Shown here: in pieces, positions 15,503 through 24,137 of the stretch
Layout of the letters: the number at the start of each line of letters is the position of its first letter
How positions within the stretch are numbered: the stretch's first letter is position 1
Assembly (NCBI GenBank): GCA_965202795.1
Contig: OZ241848.1
Coordinates: 1,302,001 to 1,366,000 of the forward strand
Direction: 5' to 3'
DNA: 64,000 bases
Source of the DNA: JACOND01 sp965202795
GTDB lineage: Bacteria; Bdellovibrionota; Bdellovibrionia; Bdellovibrionales; UBA1609
The notes under the pieces: model-generated
Seen by the model: only the letters and a program-made list of their open reading frames with translations
The model's database searches: none
Told to the model about the DNA's origin: nothing
Program-made: the position numbers and the translations under genes

Positions 15503-16651
15503 ATGGATATCACAAACCGCCAGTCAGATTCGCCTAAGCCTAAAGCTTTCCGGCAAAATGCCCCGCCCGCGGCGGGCGCGGCGGCCGGCCGGCTGATCCC
15601 GGCGGACGAGGCAAGCCTGTCCAACCACATATTTTACCTTGCGGCCCGCAAAATCCCCCCAAAAGGCGATCCCGCTCCAAAAAAACGCGCGGCCAAAAAT
15701 CCCCGCCGGGGCAAAGCCCCCTTTCACAGCCACGATCTGCTGTTTCGGGAGATTTTCTCAAAAAAAAGGTTTGCCCCTGATATGCTGCTTCTGTCCCTCA
15801 GCCGGGAAAGGCTTGAGTTTTTGGACCTAAAAACCCTCAAGCCCCAGCCCCCTGTTTTGTTTACAAGCGAGGGGCGGGAGAGGCGGGCCGACCTGATATT
15901 CTCCATCTCCACAAAACCCTCCCCTCAATCCGAGGAGTCTGCCGGGAAATCATCCGGGAAAGCGCCTCTGAGGCTGCAAAGATATCCGGCTGGCGGCCGG
16001 GCCGGAGAAAAGTCGCTGTCAGGGGCTGGCCTGAGGCGGGCATCCGGCCATAAAGCCCTCCGCCGGGGGGCGCGGGCAAAGAGAGCTGAGATGCTGCTGG
16101 TTTTTGAGCATAAGAGCCTGCCGCGGGACGGGCATTTTCTGCAGTTTCTGGATTATTTGTCTTCCGCCCGCCAGACATGGAGGGAAAAAGGCCTGATGCT
16201 GCCAGTTCTTATATCCACGGGGCGGGCCTGGAGGGGGCCATTGGACTTTCAGGGGAGCTTGCGGGGGCTTGCTCCCAAACAGCTGGAGCTGTTTGGAGAG
16301 GCGGATGTAAACTTTCGCCCAGTGATCTTGAATTTGCGGGATATTGATCTGAAAAAACAGGCCAGGGGCTTGAAAGCTTTGCCCATTTGGTTTATATTTC
16401 AGAAGGTCCGTAATATTGGCGTCTGGGATGTGGCGGAGTTTTTTCGCCTCTGCCAGGTTGTCCGCGCGCGGGACCGCAGGTTTTTAGCCCCGCGGGGTTT
16501 GGCGTATTTGCAGCAGCATAACCCCCGCTGGACGAAAAAGGCTTTGATGGAGGCTGAAAGACAAACCGCGCCTGTTTTGATGGACGGCCTCGCGGCCGTT
16601 CCGGGAGGGAAGAGTTATGGCAATGTCATGTTATCAGGAAGTTTTGTATAA
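15503..16651 (+). CDS. Rpn/PD-(D/E)XK transposase-like protein, tail shifted out of frame
   Basis: 382 residues; GGAGGAAAAATCC precedes the ATG. The N-terminus is Pro/Lys-rich. HDLLFREIFSKKRFAPDMLL, then RRADLIFSI and LLVFEHKSLPRDGHFLQFLDY, match the Rpn family core (D and E-x-K of a PD-(D/E)XK fold), here with a long insert around 150-205. Rpn proteins are DNA endonucleases linked to recA-independent recombination. Near 16583-16605 the frame runs through a hairpin element (ACGGCC/GGCCGT arms) and stops. The usual C-terminal tail follows in another frame (16617-16832). Compare the unbroken relative at 35948. Confidence 0.7.
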   Translation: MDITNRQSDSPKPKAFRQNAPPAAGAAAGRLIPADEASLSNHIFYLAARKIPPKGDPAPKKRAAKNPRRGKAPFHSHDLLFREIFSKKRFAPDMLLLSLSRERLEFLDLKTLKPQPPVLFTSEGRERRADLIFSISTKPSPQSEESAGKSSGKAPLRLQRYPAGGRAGEKSLSGAGLRRASGHKALRRGARAKRAEMLLVFEHKSLPRDGHFLQFLDYLSSARQTWREKGLMLPVLISTGRAWRGPLDFQGSLRGLAPKQLELFGEADVNFRPVILNLRDIDLKKQARGLKALPIWFIFQKVRNIGVWDVAEFFRLCQVVRARDRRFLAPRGLAYLQQHNPRWTKKALMEAERQTAPVLMDGLAAVPGGKSYGNVMLSGSFV

Positions 16652-16832
16652 AGAGCGGCAGAAAGGCGTGAAAAAAGGCGTGCAGAAAGGCCGGCAGGAA
16701 GGCCGGCAGGAAGAGCGCAGGAATGTCATTTTAAACATGCTCAAGGAAAAATTTGATATTTCCGATATTTCCAAAGTGACTGGCCTGCCAAAGGCGAAAA
16801 TCCTCAAGCTGAAAAACGGCAAAGCGGAATAG
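16617..16832 (+). pseudogene. Displaced C-terminal tail of the Rpn-like protein
   Basis: 71 codons in a different frame from 15503-16651. KKGVQKGRQEGRQEE followed by LKEKFDISDISKVTGLPKAK matches the tail of the 35948 protein (GRVEGRVEE, FKEKFDISVISRATGLP). The shift coincides with the hairpin element in the upstream frame. It might be translated from its own ATG, but there is no clear ribosome site. Confidence 0.6.
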
Positions 16833-17077
16833 CTTCATCAGTTTTTTCGCCTCTGCGCGGGGATTTGATCGGAAGCCTCTCCGGCGGAAGCTGTGGGGCC
16901 AGAGTCAGGGACAAAGAGAAGAGACAGCGGGGCGCTTCCGTGGAGGGGATACACAAAAAAAGGCCCGCCGCCCTAATTCTTCTCATCTTCTCAGCGCGGC
17001 TGCCCCCTCCCTGAGACATCTCTTCTGCGATCTTCCTGATTTCTCCAAAAATCAGGGAAAGCGGAAGCTTCTTTTTC

Positions 17078-17494
17078 TCAGGGCGCGCCGCCGGCGCTGA
17101 TTCCCCACAAAATAATGCCTCCAAGGGCGAGGGACAGGGCGCCGATGACAGGGCTGAAGTAAGCGCTCATGATCAAAGGCTCAAATTTTTTGGCGGCTTT
17201 TCTCATGATTTTCGTAAAGGCCAGCCACAGGGAATACTTGACGGCCAAAATCCAGCCCATAACTGTCACAGCAGCGGAAGGCCCGAAAATCCAGTCATTA
17301 TGGGTGAAAATGACAAGCGCCCCAAAGACTGAAAACAGCGCGGCCATAAAATAAGACATCATTTCATGCTTTTCATCGAGAAAAAGCTCCAAATATTTTT
17401 TGAGTATGTTTTTGTTGATGAGGATCACCAGGCCCCACTGGATAAACAGCCATGCTGACAGCTGCTCTGTAAAGGAATAAAGATCTGTGGTCAT
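17078..17494 (-). CDS. Small inner-membrane protein
   Basis: 138 residues from the ATG at 17494, which has GAAGGAGGG upstream; a longer frame from 17515 lacks one. Four hydrophobic segments: LFIQWGLVILI, YFMAALFSVFGALVIF, AAVTVMGWILAVKYSLWLAF and GALSLALGGIILWGIS. It fits no family I can name. Convergent with the Rpn-like gene. Confidence 0.65.
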   Translation of the reverse strand: MTTDLYSFTEQLSAWLFIQWGLVILINKNILKKYLELFLDEKHEMMSYFMAALFSVFGALVIFTHNDWIFGPSAAVTVMGWILAVKYSLWLAFTKIMRKAAKKFEPLIMSAYFSPVIGALSLALGGIILWGISAGGAP

Positions 17495-17636
17495 AAAACC
17501 CTCCTTCCGGCGCATATTTTGCCGGATTTGTTTTTGCGGCTTGATTTTTTTGTCTGGCCGCCCAAGTAAACTTAAGGGGGCTTTCTCTGGGAAGTCAAGC
17601 CGGACAGCGAAGATCTAACGCGCCGCATAAAAAGGC

Positions 17637-17808
17637 CGCCCGGAACGGCCGCAAGGCCGGCCAGATAAACAGGCCAGGCGGTTCGGGAGCGGCCGTCAGG
17701 CGCCCTCTGGACAGGCTTGCCGCTCTGCAGAGGACCGGGAACGGCCGCAAGGCCGGCCAGATAAACAGGCCAGGCGGTTCGGGAGCGGCCGCGAGGCCGT
17801 CCCAATGA
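17637..17808. repeat. Hairpin (REP-like) element cluster
   Basis: Three cores of the type GGAACGGCCGCAAGGCCGG, with the tails CCAGATAAACAGGCC and CCCTCTGGACAGGCTTG. The arms ACGGCC/GGCCGT form an 8-bp stem with a bulged A. This is one of many clusters of the same family in the window. Confidence 0.8.
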
Positions 17809-17813
17809 GCAAG

Positions 17814-18776
17814 TCAGTCGCCGGCCAGCTTCTTTAAGCAGCTGACTTTTCTAAAATCATTTCTTACACGGCCGCAGTGTTCAAGGCCGGGCAGGCTTTC
17901 TTTTTCGGCAATGATCTTCAGACACTCATTTTTTTTGGAATAGTTTTGTATTCCCCGGCAAATCTCAACAGCCCGCGGGCTGGGGAAGCGCCGTTCCGCT
18001 ATGATTTTCAAACAGCTGATTTTCTGGGAGTAGCTGCTGCTGATTGCGCTGCAAATCTCAACAGCCCGCGGGCTGGGGAAGCGCCGTTCCGCTATGATTT
18101 TCAAACAGCTGATTTTCTGGGAGTAGTCGCTGATTTCGCTGCAGGCCTCAACAGCCTGCGGGCTGGGAAAAAGCCTTTCAGCTATGATTTTCAGACAGCT
18201 GATTTTTTGGGAGTAGTCGCCGATTTCATTGCAGGCCTTAACCGCCTGCGGGCTGTGAAAAAGCCTTTCAGCTATGATTTTCAGACAATTAATTTTCTTG
18301 GAGTCATCGCTGATTGTCCCGCAGCTGTTTAAGGCCCGATGGCTGAGAAAGCGTTTGTCAGCTATGATTTTCAGACAGCTGATTTTTTTGGAATAATTCT
18401 CCACGCTGCGGCATGCCGCTATCGCCAGGCGGCTGAAAAAATATTTTCCAGAAATGATATTCAGGCACCGCATGCTCAGAGGTTTGTAGCTGATCTCATG
18501 GCAGGCCCATGCCGCCTCCGTCTCAAGGCGGCGCATTTCAGCCAGCAGATCCAGGCATTCCAGCCTTGGGGTTTCGCTTATTCCCTGGCAGTCCTCTATT
18601 GACACAGGGCCGGGGAGCCATGTTTCAGCCAGCAGATCCAGGCATTCCAGCCTTGGGGTTTCGCTTATTCCCCGGCAGTCCTCTATTGTCAGATCGTTTT
18701 GCTGCCCAAAAGCCGGATCCGGCGCGGCAGTCAGGCTCAAAAAAAACAGATAAATAAAAACAGCTGTCATGCTCAT
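17814..18776 (-). CDS. Secreted Cys-pair tandem-repeat protein
   Basis: 320 residues with a signal peptide (VFIYLFFLSLTAAPDPAFG). The rest is about nine units of 33-35 residues, each with two Cys: C-x3-I-x-DYSQKISCLKIIAERRFPSPxAVE. The first two units are a near-perfect pair with a different consensus (IEDCxGISETPRLECLDLL). Spacing suggests helical hairpins held by a disulphide in the periplasm, as in Sel1-like solenoids, though the Sel1 signature is absent. DNA units at 17960-18330 are highly alike, so copy number may vary. Function unknown. Confidence 0.7.
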   Translation of the reverse strand: MSMTAVFIYLFFLSLTAAPDPAFGQQNDLTIEDCRGISETPRLECLDLLAETWLPGPVSIEDCQGISETPRLECLDLLAEMRRLETEAAWACHEISYKPLSMRCLNIISGKYFFSRLAIAACRSVENYSKKISCLKIIADKRFLSHRALNSCGTISDDSKKINCLKIIAERLFHSPQAVKACNEIGDYSQKISCLKIIAERLFPSPQAVEACSEISDYSQKISCLKIIAERRFPSPRAVEICSAISSSYSQKISCLKIIAERRFPSPRAVEICRGIQNYSKKNECLKIIAEKESLPGLEHCGRVRNDFRKVSCLKKLAGD

Positions 18777-19014
18777 TTCCCTCCCTGCATCTCCTGGCCG
18801 GCTTAAGGCTGCTTAAGGCCGCTCAAGGCTTGCGCCCGGCAGGCCCGCATCCCTCCAAACATAGAGTTTTCGGCGGAAAGATTATTATCATGCCTTTAAA
18901 TTTAAACAAAATCAACACAAAAACCGGTTTCTTTGGAGCGGGGGCTCTCCGCGGCGGCGCGGGCACAGCCGGCAGGCCGCAAAGCTCCCCCCTGACTGGG
19001 CATGGGAAAAAAAG
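18777..19014. other. Intergenic stretch, no gene recognised
   Basis: Between two minus-strand genes. Short repeats such as GCTTAAGGC occur near 18801-18830. The frame 18830-19135 on the plus strand overlaps pyrD and is not supported. Confidence 0.35.
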
Positions 19015-20301
19015 TCACTTCGCGGCGGCGCGGGAGCGGCCGCCAGGCCGGCCCGGCAAACAGGCGCCCCGCCGGCCCGCCAGGGCGCTCGCGCGGCGCA
19101 GGAATCCCGGGCCGTTAAAGGCAAAAGCAGAGTAAGCCTGGACCAAATCCGCCCCCTCCTCCAGCCTCTCAAAAACATCCTCCGGGGAAAGAATCCCCCC
19201 GCAGGATATAATCAGCCGGCCCCTGGCGCCGCGGCGGCGCATAAACCCGGCAAGCTTTTTCAGCAGGAGCCGGGATCTATGGGCGGCGGGCCTCCCTGAA
19301 ACCCCTCCATAAGGGGGAAACTCCGGCGGCGCCCCCTCCCGGCGGATTGAGCTGTTTCCAAGGCAAAAGCCATCGATTCCAGCCTCAAGAGACTGATCAA
19401 CAAGGCGGAGAAAATCGCTTTCCCCCGCATCGGGGCTGAGCTTTAGAATGAGGGGCGGGCAGCGGGCCGGCGCCGCCTCCTTTAAAGCCTGTTTCAGAGA
19501 TTTTAAAAAACCCGGCAGCCGCTTTTTCCCAAAAATCTCCCTCAAGCCCTCTGTGTTGGGGCTGCTGATGTTGATGACAAAAACGTCCGCCAGATGGCAA
19601 AGCGCCTTGAGGCTTTTGGAGTAGTCCTCTTCCGCCCGGTCAAGAGGGGTCTCTCTGTTTTTTCCTATATTGACAAACACAGGCGCCGGCCGGGCCTCCC
19701 TGTTTGAAACATCTAAAAAAAGCGGCTCATCCGCGCGGCAGCTTTTTTTGTTCAAACTCATGGGAAAAAACTGTGGAGCGGGCAGGCTCTTTAGACGGGC
19801 GCGCGCAAAATCCAGCCCCCTGTTGGGGAATCCCATGCGGTTCCACAAGGCGGCATGCCTCAGACTCCGGTCCAGGATCTTCCCTTTATTAGGCCCTTGC
19901 GGCATGGGGGTGACTGTTCCTGTCTCACAGAAGCCGGCCCCCAGAATCCACCAGTCCCGGACATTCAGGCTGTTTTTATCCAGGCCGCCGGCGGGGCCGA
20001 GGGGGTTGGGGAAATAAAGATTCCTCCAAAAAAATCCTCCCCATTTATAAGGCCCCGGCCTGAGCCGCCTGCTGTCATCCCGCCGCCCGCCCGTCCCGGC
20101 CGGCCATTTCCCCGCGGCAAAAAGCCGGGCCGCATGCCAGCGGCTGCTGATTTTCAGAAGATGCGGACTCAGATCATGGGCCAGCCGGGGGGGAAGCCAG
20201 AGCCATGGCCGGACAGCCAGATCCCGCCAGCCAAAGCCCTCCCCAGATTTTTTAAGGGATCTTTTATGAGGCCCCGCCCGGCTTCTGTTTTTGCCGGTCA
20301 C
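19015..20301 (-). CDS. pyrD: Dihydroorotate dehydrogenase (quinone), class 2
   Basis: 428 residues from a GTG at 20301 that overlaps the gdhA stop as GTGA; an upstream ATG at 20418 would lie deep inside gdhA. It oxidises dihydroorotate to orotate at the inner membrane, using quinone. Class 2 marks: the N-terminal helical part, then FPNPLGPAGGLDKN, GAGFCETGTVTP, NRMGFPNRG, VNIGKNRETP, VINISSPNTEGLR, and the FMN phosphate site IISCGGILSPEDVFERLEEGA with LVQAYSAFAF. The family usually has about 340 residues. Here the C-terminus is extended by GACLPGRPGGRSR, translated from a hairpin element. carA and pyrB lie 34 kb away. Confidence 0.93.
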   Translation of the reverse strand: MTGKNRSRAGPHKRSLKKSGEGFGWRDLAVRPWLWLPPRLAHDLSPHLLKISSRWHAARLFAAGKWPAGTGGRRDDSRRLRPGPYKWGGFFWRNLYFPNPLGPAGGLDKNSLNVRDWWILGAGFCETGTVTPMPQGPNKGKILDRSLRHAALWNRMGFPNRGLDFARARLKSLPAPQFFPMSLNKKSCRADEPLFLDVSNREARPAPVFVNIGKNRETPLDRAEEDYSKSLKALCHLADVFVINISSPNTEGLREIFGKKRLPGFLKSLKQALKEAAPARCPPLILKLSPDAGESDFLRLVDQSLEAGIDGFCLGNSSIRREGAPPEFPPYGGVSGRPAAHRSRLLLKKLAGFMRRRGARGRLIISCGGILSPEDVFERLEEGADLVQAYSAFAFNGPGFLRRASALAGRRGACLPGRPGGRSRAAAK

Positions 20302-21578
20302 CAGGCCTGGCCCCTGAGCTTCATGGCTTTTTCCAGGCGGAGCAGGGCTATAGCCATAGCCGCCAGGCGGAGATTTCTCTTGTCTGCTCCAGGCTGATAT
20401 TTTGAGGCGAAATTCCAAACCCGCTTAAAGGCGTTGTTCATGATCTGCTCCAGCTTGAGGCGGACCTCGTTTTCTGTCCAAAAAAGCCATGCAATGTCCT
20501 GCACCCACTCAAAATAGCTCACGGCGGCCCCGCCCCCGTTGGCCAGTATGTCAGGAATGATCATGGCGCCTTTGCCGGCAAGATGCTCAGAAGCCTCTGT
20601 TGTGAGAGGGCCGTTGGCCCCCTCCACAATGATCCGCGCCTTGATGTTTTTCATGTTTTTTTCGTGGATGACATTCTCCATGGAGCAGGGCGACAAAACC
20701 TCCGCGTCCAGCTCCAAAAGCTCATCGTTGGTGATTGTCTCTGTCCCCGGAAGGCCCTCGACAAACCGGCTGGTTTTCAGATAGCGGAAAAGCTCGCTGA
20801 TGTTGATGCCGTCAGCCTTAAAAATCCCCCCCCTGAAATCGCTGACCGCCAGGACCTTCGCGCCCATGGCATGGGCCTCAATTCCCACATGAGATCCAAC
20901 CTTTCCAAACCCATGGATGGCAAAAGTGGCGCCTGATATGTTTTTGCCTTTGGCCTCCAGAGCTTTTTTGGCCGTGAAGACGACGCCAAGCCCCGTGGAG
21001 GAGTTGCGGCCCCTGGAGCCGCCGATCTCAACAGGCTTTCCCGTGACGACGCCGGTTTGGGAGTAGCCGGTTTCCAGCGAAAAAGTGTCCAGCATCCAGG
21101 CCATGGTCTCGGAGTTTGTGCCCACATCAGGGGCCGGTATGTCCTTGTCGGGGCCGATAAAAGGCCCCAGCTCAGTGGCGAAGCGCCTTGTGAGCGCCTC
21201 GATCTCCTTTTTGGAAAGCGCCGCGGGATTGACCTGGACGCCGCCTTTTGCCCCTCCAAGGGGCAGGTTCAGCAGGGAGTTTTTATAGGTCATCAGGCTG
21301 GCCAGGGCCGCCACCTCGCCCATATCCACAGAGGGATGATAGCGGATGCCCCCCTTAAAAGGCCCCAGGGTGTGGTTGTGCTGGACCCGGTAGCCATTAA
21401 AAACCTGGACAGTTTCGTCATCCATCCTGACAGGTATGGAAACGCGGATGGCCCGCCGGGGCTTTTTCAGCCTTTCCAGAACATTTCTGTTGATGTTGAT
21501 GGATTCCCCGGCCTCCTCAAGATTTTTGAGGACGCTTTTGTAAAAGGGATGATTCAGAATGTCGTCTTGTTGGGACAT
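20298..21578 (-). CDS. gdhA: Glutamate dehydrogenase (Glu/Leu/Phe/Val dehydrogenase family)
   Basis: 426 residues. Interconverts glutamate and 2-oxoglutarate plus ammonium, linking amino-acid carbon to the TCA cycle. Family marks: GPFKGGIRYHP, the lysine-containing LPLGGAKGGV, PAPDVGTN, the Rossmann segment FAIHGFGKVGSHVG, VEGANGPLT and IPDILANGGG. Length is normal. It overlaps pyrD by 4 nt, suggesting coupled translation. NAD or NADP preference cannot be settled by eye. Confidence 0.93.
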   Translation of the reverse strand: MSQQDDILNHPFYKSVLKNLEEAGESININRNVLERLKKPRRAIRVSIPVRMDDETVQVFNGYRVQHNHTLGPFKGGIRYHPSVDMGEVAALASLMTYKNSLLNLPLGGAKGGVQVNPAALSKKEIEALTRRFATELGPFIGPDKDIPAPDVGTNSETMAWMLDTFSLETGYSQTGVVTGKPVEIGGSRGRNSSTGLGVVFTAKKALEAKGKNISGATFAIHGFGKVGSHVGIEAHAMGAKVLAVSDFRGGIFKADGINISELFRYLKTSRFVEGLPGTETITNDELLELDAEVLSPCSMENVIHEKNMKNIKARIIVEGANGPLTTEASEHLAGKGAMIIPDILANGGGAAVSYFEWVQDIAWLFWTENEVRLKLEQIMNNAFKRVWNFASKYQPGADKRNLRLAAMAIALLRLEKAMKLRGQAW

Positions 21579-21659
21579 GGCCGCCAGCCTCTGTTTGCCT
21601 TATATGTTCAGAAAATAAAGTCAAAATCAAAAGCAGGCAAGTTTTTTTGGGCCGGGGGC

Positions 21660-21790
21660 GCCTGTTTATTGGGACAGCCCCGCAGCCGCTCCCAGACCGC
21701 CGCGGAGCGCCATGTTTGCTGGGACGGCCTCTGCGGCCGCTCCCGGCCCTCCGCGAAACAGCCGGCTTGTCCAGAGGGATGGCTCCGGGC
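21660..21790. repeat. Hairpin (REP-like) element cluster
   Basis: Two cores (GGGACAGCCCCGCAGCCGCTCC and GGGACGGCCTCTGCGGCCGC) with the TGTTTGCTGGG and GGCTTGTCCAGAGGG tails, filling the gap upstream of gdhA. Confidence 0.75.
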
Positions 21791-21871
21791 CAATAAATTT
21801 TTAGCCGGGCGCGGGGGGCGCCGATAAAGCTATAGCAGGGAGCCTGTTCAGGCCCCGCGGAGGAAAATCTC

Positions 21872-22921
21872 ATGGGCAGAGCGGAGCATAAGCCGGATCA
21901 CCGGATCAAGCAGATTTGGGATGAGGGCAAGACACTCGCCGAAGACTGCATGGCCATGGAGGAGGAAAGCCAGGAAAAACTGACTCTTATGAAAAAGCCT
22001 GCCGCCGCCGCGTCCGCAAAAACGCGGGCCGGAGCGCTTAAGGCGAAAAAAAAAGCTTCCCGGCAGTTAAAGCCCCCCCCCTCCGCGCCGGCAGCCAGCC
22101 CCGCCCCGGCAGCCAGCCCCGCGCCGCCGGAGCAGCCATACCTGGTGACATATATAGAAGGCGCTGGGAAGAAAGCCGGCCTCCGCCCGCCCGCCGCTGA
22201 TGAGACGGAGATTGCCGATTTAAAGGGGCTTCAAGCCAAAAAGCTTCAGCTGATGATGTCAAAGACAAAGACGGCAGCCGCCCCCGCCGCCTCAGACAAT
22301 GTTCAGCTGCAGATGCAGCTGATGCAGTCGGAGACTCTTCATGCCGCTCAGGAGAAAATCACCGCTCTGGAGGAGGAAATACAAAAGCTGCGGAGCGAAA
22401 ACGAGGACATTTCCTCCGCCGCGGAGGTTTTAAGGGAGAGAGCGGATTCTCTTATGGCAAGGGCCGAGGATTTGAGCCGCCGGCGCGGGGAGGAGAGCGA
22501 GAGTTTTGCCGATGAAAAAGAGGTTTTGATGTCCGCCATAGAAGAGGCCAAAAAAGAAAACACGCGCCTTGATGGCGAAAAAAAGAAGCTGGAGCGGCGG
22601 CTGGCAAAGGATTTGCAGAATATCCGGCTGCGGGAGAACTCTCTTTCCAATCGGATTGAGATTATGAAATTAGAGGGCGCGGCGCTGCAAAGATCTAAAG
22701 ACAAAAAAATTATGGAGCTTCAGCAAAAAACTCATCAGCTGAGCGGCAGCCTGAAGGCCGCGCAAAGCAAAAACCAGGATCTTCAAGCCCATATTAACAG
22801 GGCGCGGGACGGCTCCCGCAAAGCCGTGGCCGCGCTGCGGGCGACCATTCACAGTCTGGAAGGCTCCGGCTTTTCGCCCATTGAGGGGGATTTTTCCGAA
22901 AATTCTGAAAATGATGACTGA
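21872..22921 (+). CDS. Coiled-coil protein of unknown function
   Basis: 349 residues, cytoplasmic by appearance (no signal or membrane segment). Residues 48-95 are Ala/Pro/Lys-rich with AASPAPAASPAP repeats. Residues 140-330 are a nearly continuous coiled coil (AQEKITALEEEIQKLRSEN, KKENTRLDGEKKKLERRLAK). The end is acidic (GDFSENSENDD). GGAGG precedes the ATG. It sits first in a same-strand run with the sugar isomerase homolog, the FHA-GGDEF protein, lepB and ftsH. A scaffold or polar-localisation role is only a guess. Confidence 0.7.
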   Translation: MGRAEHKPDHRIKQIWDEGKTLAEDCMAMEEESQEKLTLMKKPAAAASAKTRAGALKAKKKASRQLKPPPSAPAASPAPAASPAPPEQPYLVTYIEGAGKKAGLRPPAADETEIADLKGLQAKKLQLMMSKTKTAAAPAASDNVQLQMQLMQSETLHAAQEKITALEEEIQKLRSENEDISSAAEVLRERADSLMARAEDLSRRRGEESESFADEKEVLMSAIEEAKKENTRLDGEKKKLERRLAKDLQNIRLRENSLSNRIEIMKLEGAALQRSKDKKIMELQQKTHQLSGSLKAAQSKNQDLQAHINRARDGSRKAVAALRATIHSLEGSGFSPIEGDFSENSENDD

Positions 22922-22958
22922 TTCCGCGGCCCCGCGCCGGCGCGCCGGAGGAGACATA

Positions 22959-24137
22959 ATGGCTGCGTCTTTATTACAATCATCTTTGGCAAAACCCCGG
23001 CTTAAAGCTCTCTCCCTTTTTAGGGCCCCGCCCGAAAAATACCGGAAACAGGCCAAAGCCGCGCTGCGGGGCTTTTCTAAAAGCGCCTTTTATGACGGCG
23101 GGGCGGGGAGCAGCCGGGAAAAATCCCGCTTAAGGGCGTCCAGAGCCGCCGCCAGAGACATCCATGCCTCCGCTGACAAGATCTTTATTTTTGCTTTCGG
23201 AGGCAGCGCCTCGCCCTCAAGAATTTTAAGGCCTTTTTTTTCTCAGGCCCCCCGCTCTCCAGAGCTTATCGACTCCCTTGAGGAGCATGTTTTAGAGCCT
23301 TTGCGCCTTTTAAGCAAAAAAAGCCTGCGGTCCTCCCACTGTGTGTTTATTTCCAAAAGCGGCTCAGCCCCGGAGATCATTTTCTCCATGGATTTTTTAA
23401 GCTCAATTTACCGGCGGGCCGGGCTGTCCCTAAAGGGCCGGGTGACAGCGCTTGTCTCCCGCCCCGAATCCCCCCTTGCGGAGTGGGCGGCTAAAAATGG
23501 AGGGGCTGTTTTTTTCTCAAAATCAGAGCTGCCCGGACGGCTGAGTTTTTTTAACCTTGGCGGCCAGCTTCAGAGCCGGCTTTTTGGCCTGAAGCCCCAG
23601 GGGCTTGCGGCGGCCTCAAAAAGCGGAGTCTCGCTTGCGGCTGAAAGCGCTCTGGCTTTTGCCCTCTCCCGCATGGACCAGGGCGAGCAGGGTTTTTTTT
23701 GCTCCATGGAGCCTAAGGCGGCGGCCCTTGGGGACTGGTTTTCAATGGCCTGGTCGGAATCCCTGTTTAAAAAAAAGGCGCGCCGGCCCCCGGAGCCTCT
23801 TCGGCATTGCCCGCTTTCAGATTTGCGCTATGCTTTTTTGGAAGAGCTGGCGGCGGGGAAGCGCTATTTGTGGCTTTTAAACAGCCCCGGCCGCGAGGCC
23901 GGCGGGCAGCGCAGCGCGGCTTTGTTTCAGGCCCGCATGCAAAAAGCTTTAAGGGATCTTCTCGCAGAGGAGCGCTGCCCCGCTCTGGAGTTTCATGTTT
24001 CGGCCTGGAGCATGCCCTCTGTGGAGGCCTTGATGTCGGCGCTTTTTCAAGTCCTCTACGGGGCGGGCAGCTGGCTGGCGGCGGATATTTTTTCCCAGCC
24101 TTATGTTGACCGCTGCAAGCAAAAAACAAAAATTTGA
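22959..24137 (+). CDS. Phosphoglucose isomerase homolog, probably degenerate
   Basis: 392 residues from the ATG at 22959 with GGAGGAG upstream; the frame could open at 22881 but has no ribosome site there. Similarity to glucose-6-phosphate isomerase is seen in FIFAFGGSASPSRIL, the phosphate loop VFISKSGSAPEIIFSM, GDWFSMAWSESLFKKK and the C-terminal FSQPYVDRCKQK. The family is usually longer. The segment holding the catalytic His (GATDQHSQ in related enzymes) reads HCPLSDLRYAFLEE here, without that His. It may be inactive or have another substrate. Its stop overlaps the next start. Confidence 0.65.
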   Translation: MAASLLQSSLAKPRLKALSLFRAPPEKYRKQAKAALRGFSKSAFYDGGAGSSREKSRLRASRAAARDIHASADKIFIFAFGGSASPSRILRPFFSQAPRSPELIDSLEEHVLEPLRLLSKKSLRSSHCVFISKSGSAPEIIFSMDFLSSIYRRAGLSLKGRVTALVSRPESPLAEWAAKNGGAVFFSKSELPGRLSFFNLGGQLQSRLFGLKPQGLAAASKSGVSLAAESALAFALSRMDQGEQGFFCSMEPKAAALGDWFSMAWSESLFKKKARRPPEPLRHCPLSDLRYAFLEELAAGKRYLWLLNSPGREAGGQRSAALFQARMQKALRDLLAEERCPALEFHVSAWSMPSVEALMSALFQVLYGAGSWLAADIFSQPYVDRCKQKTKI

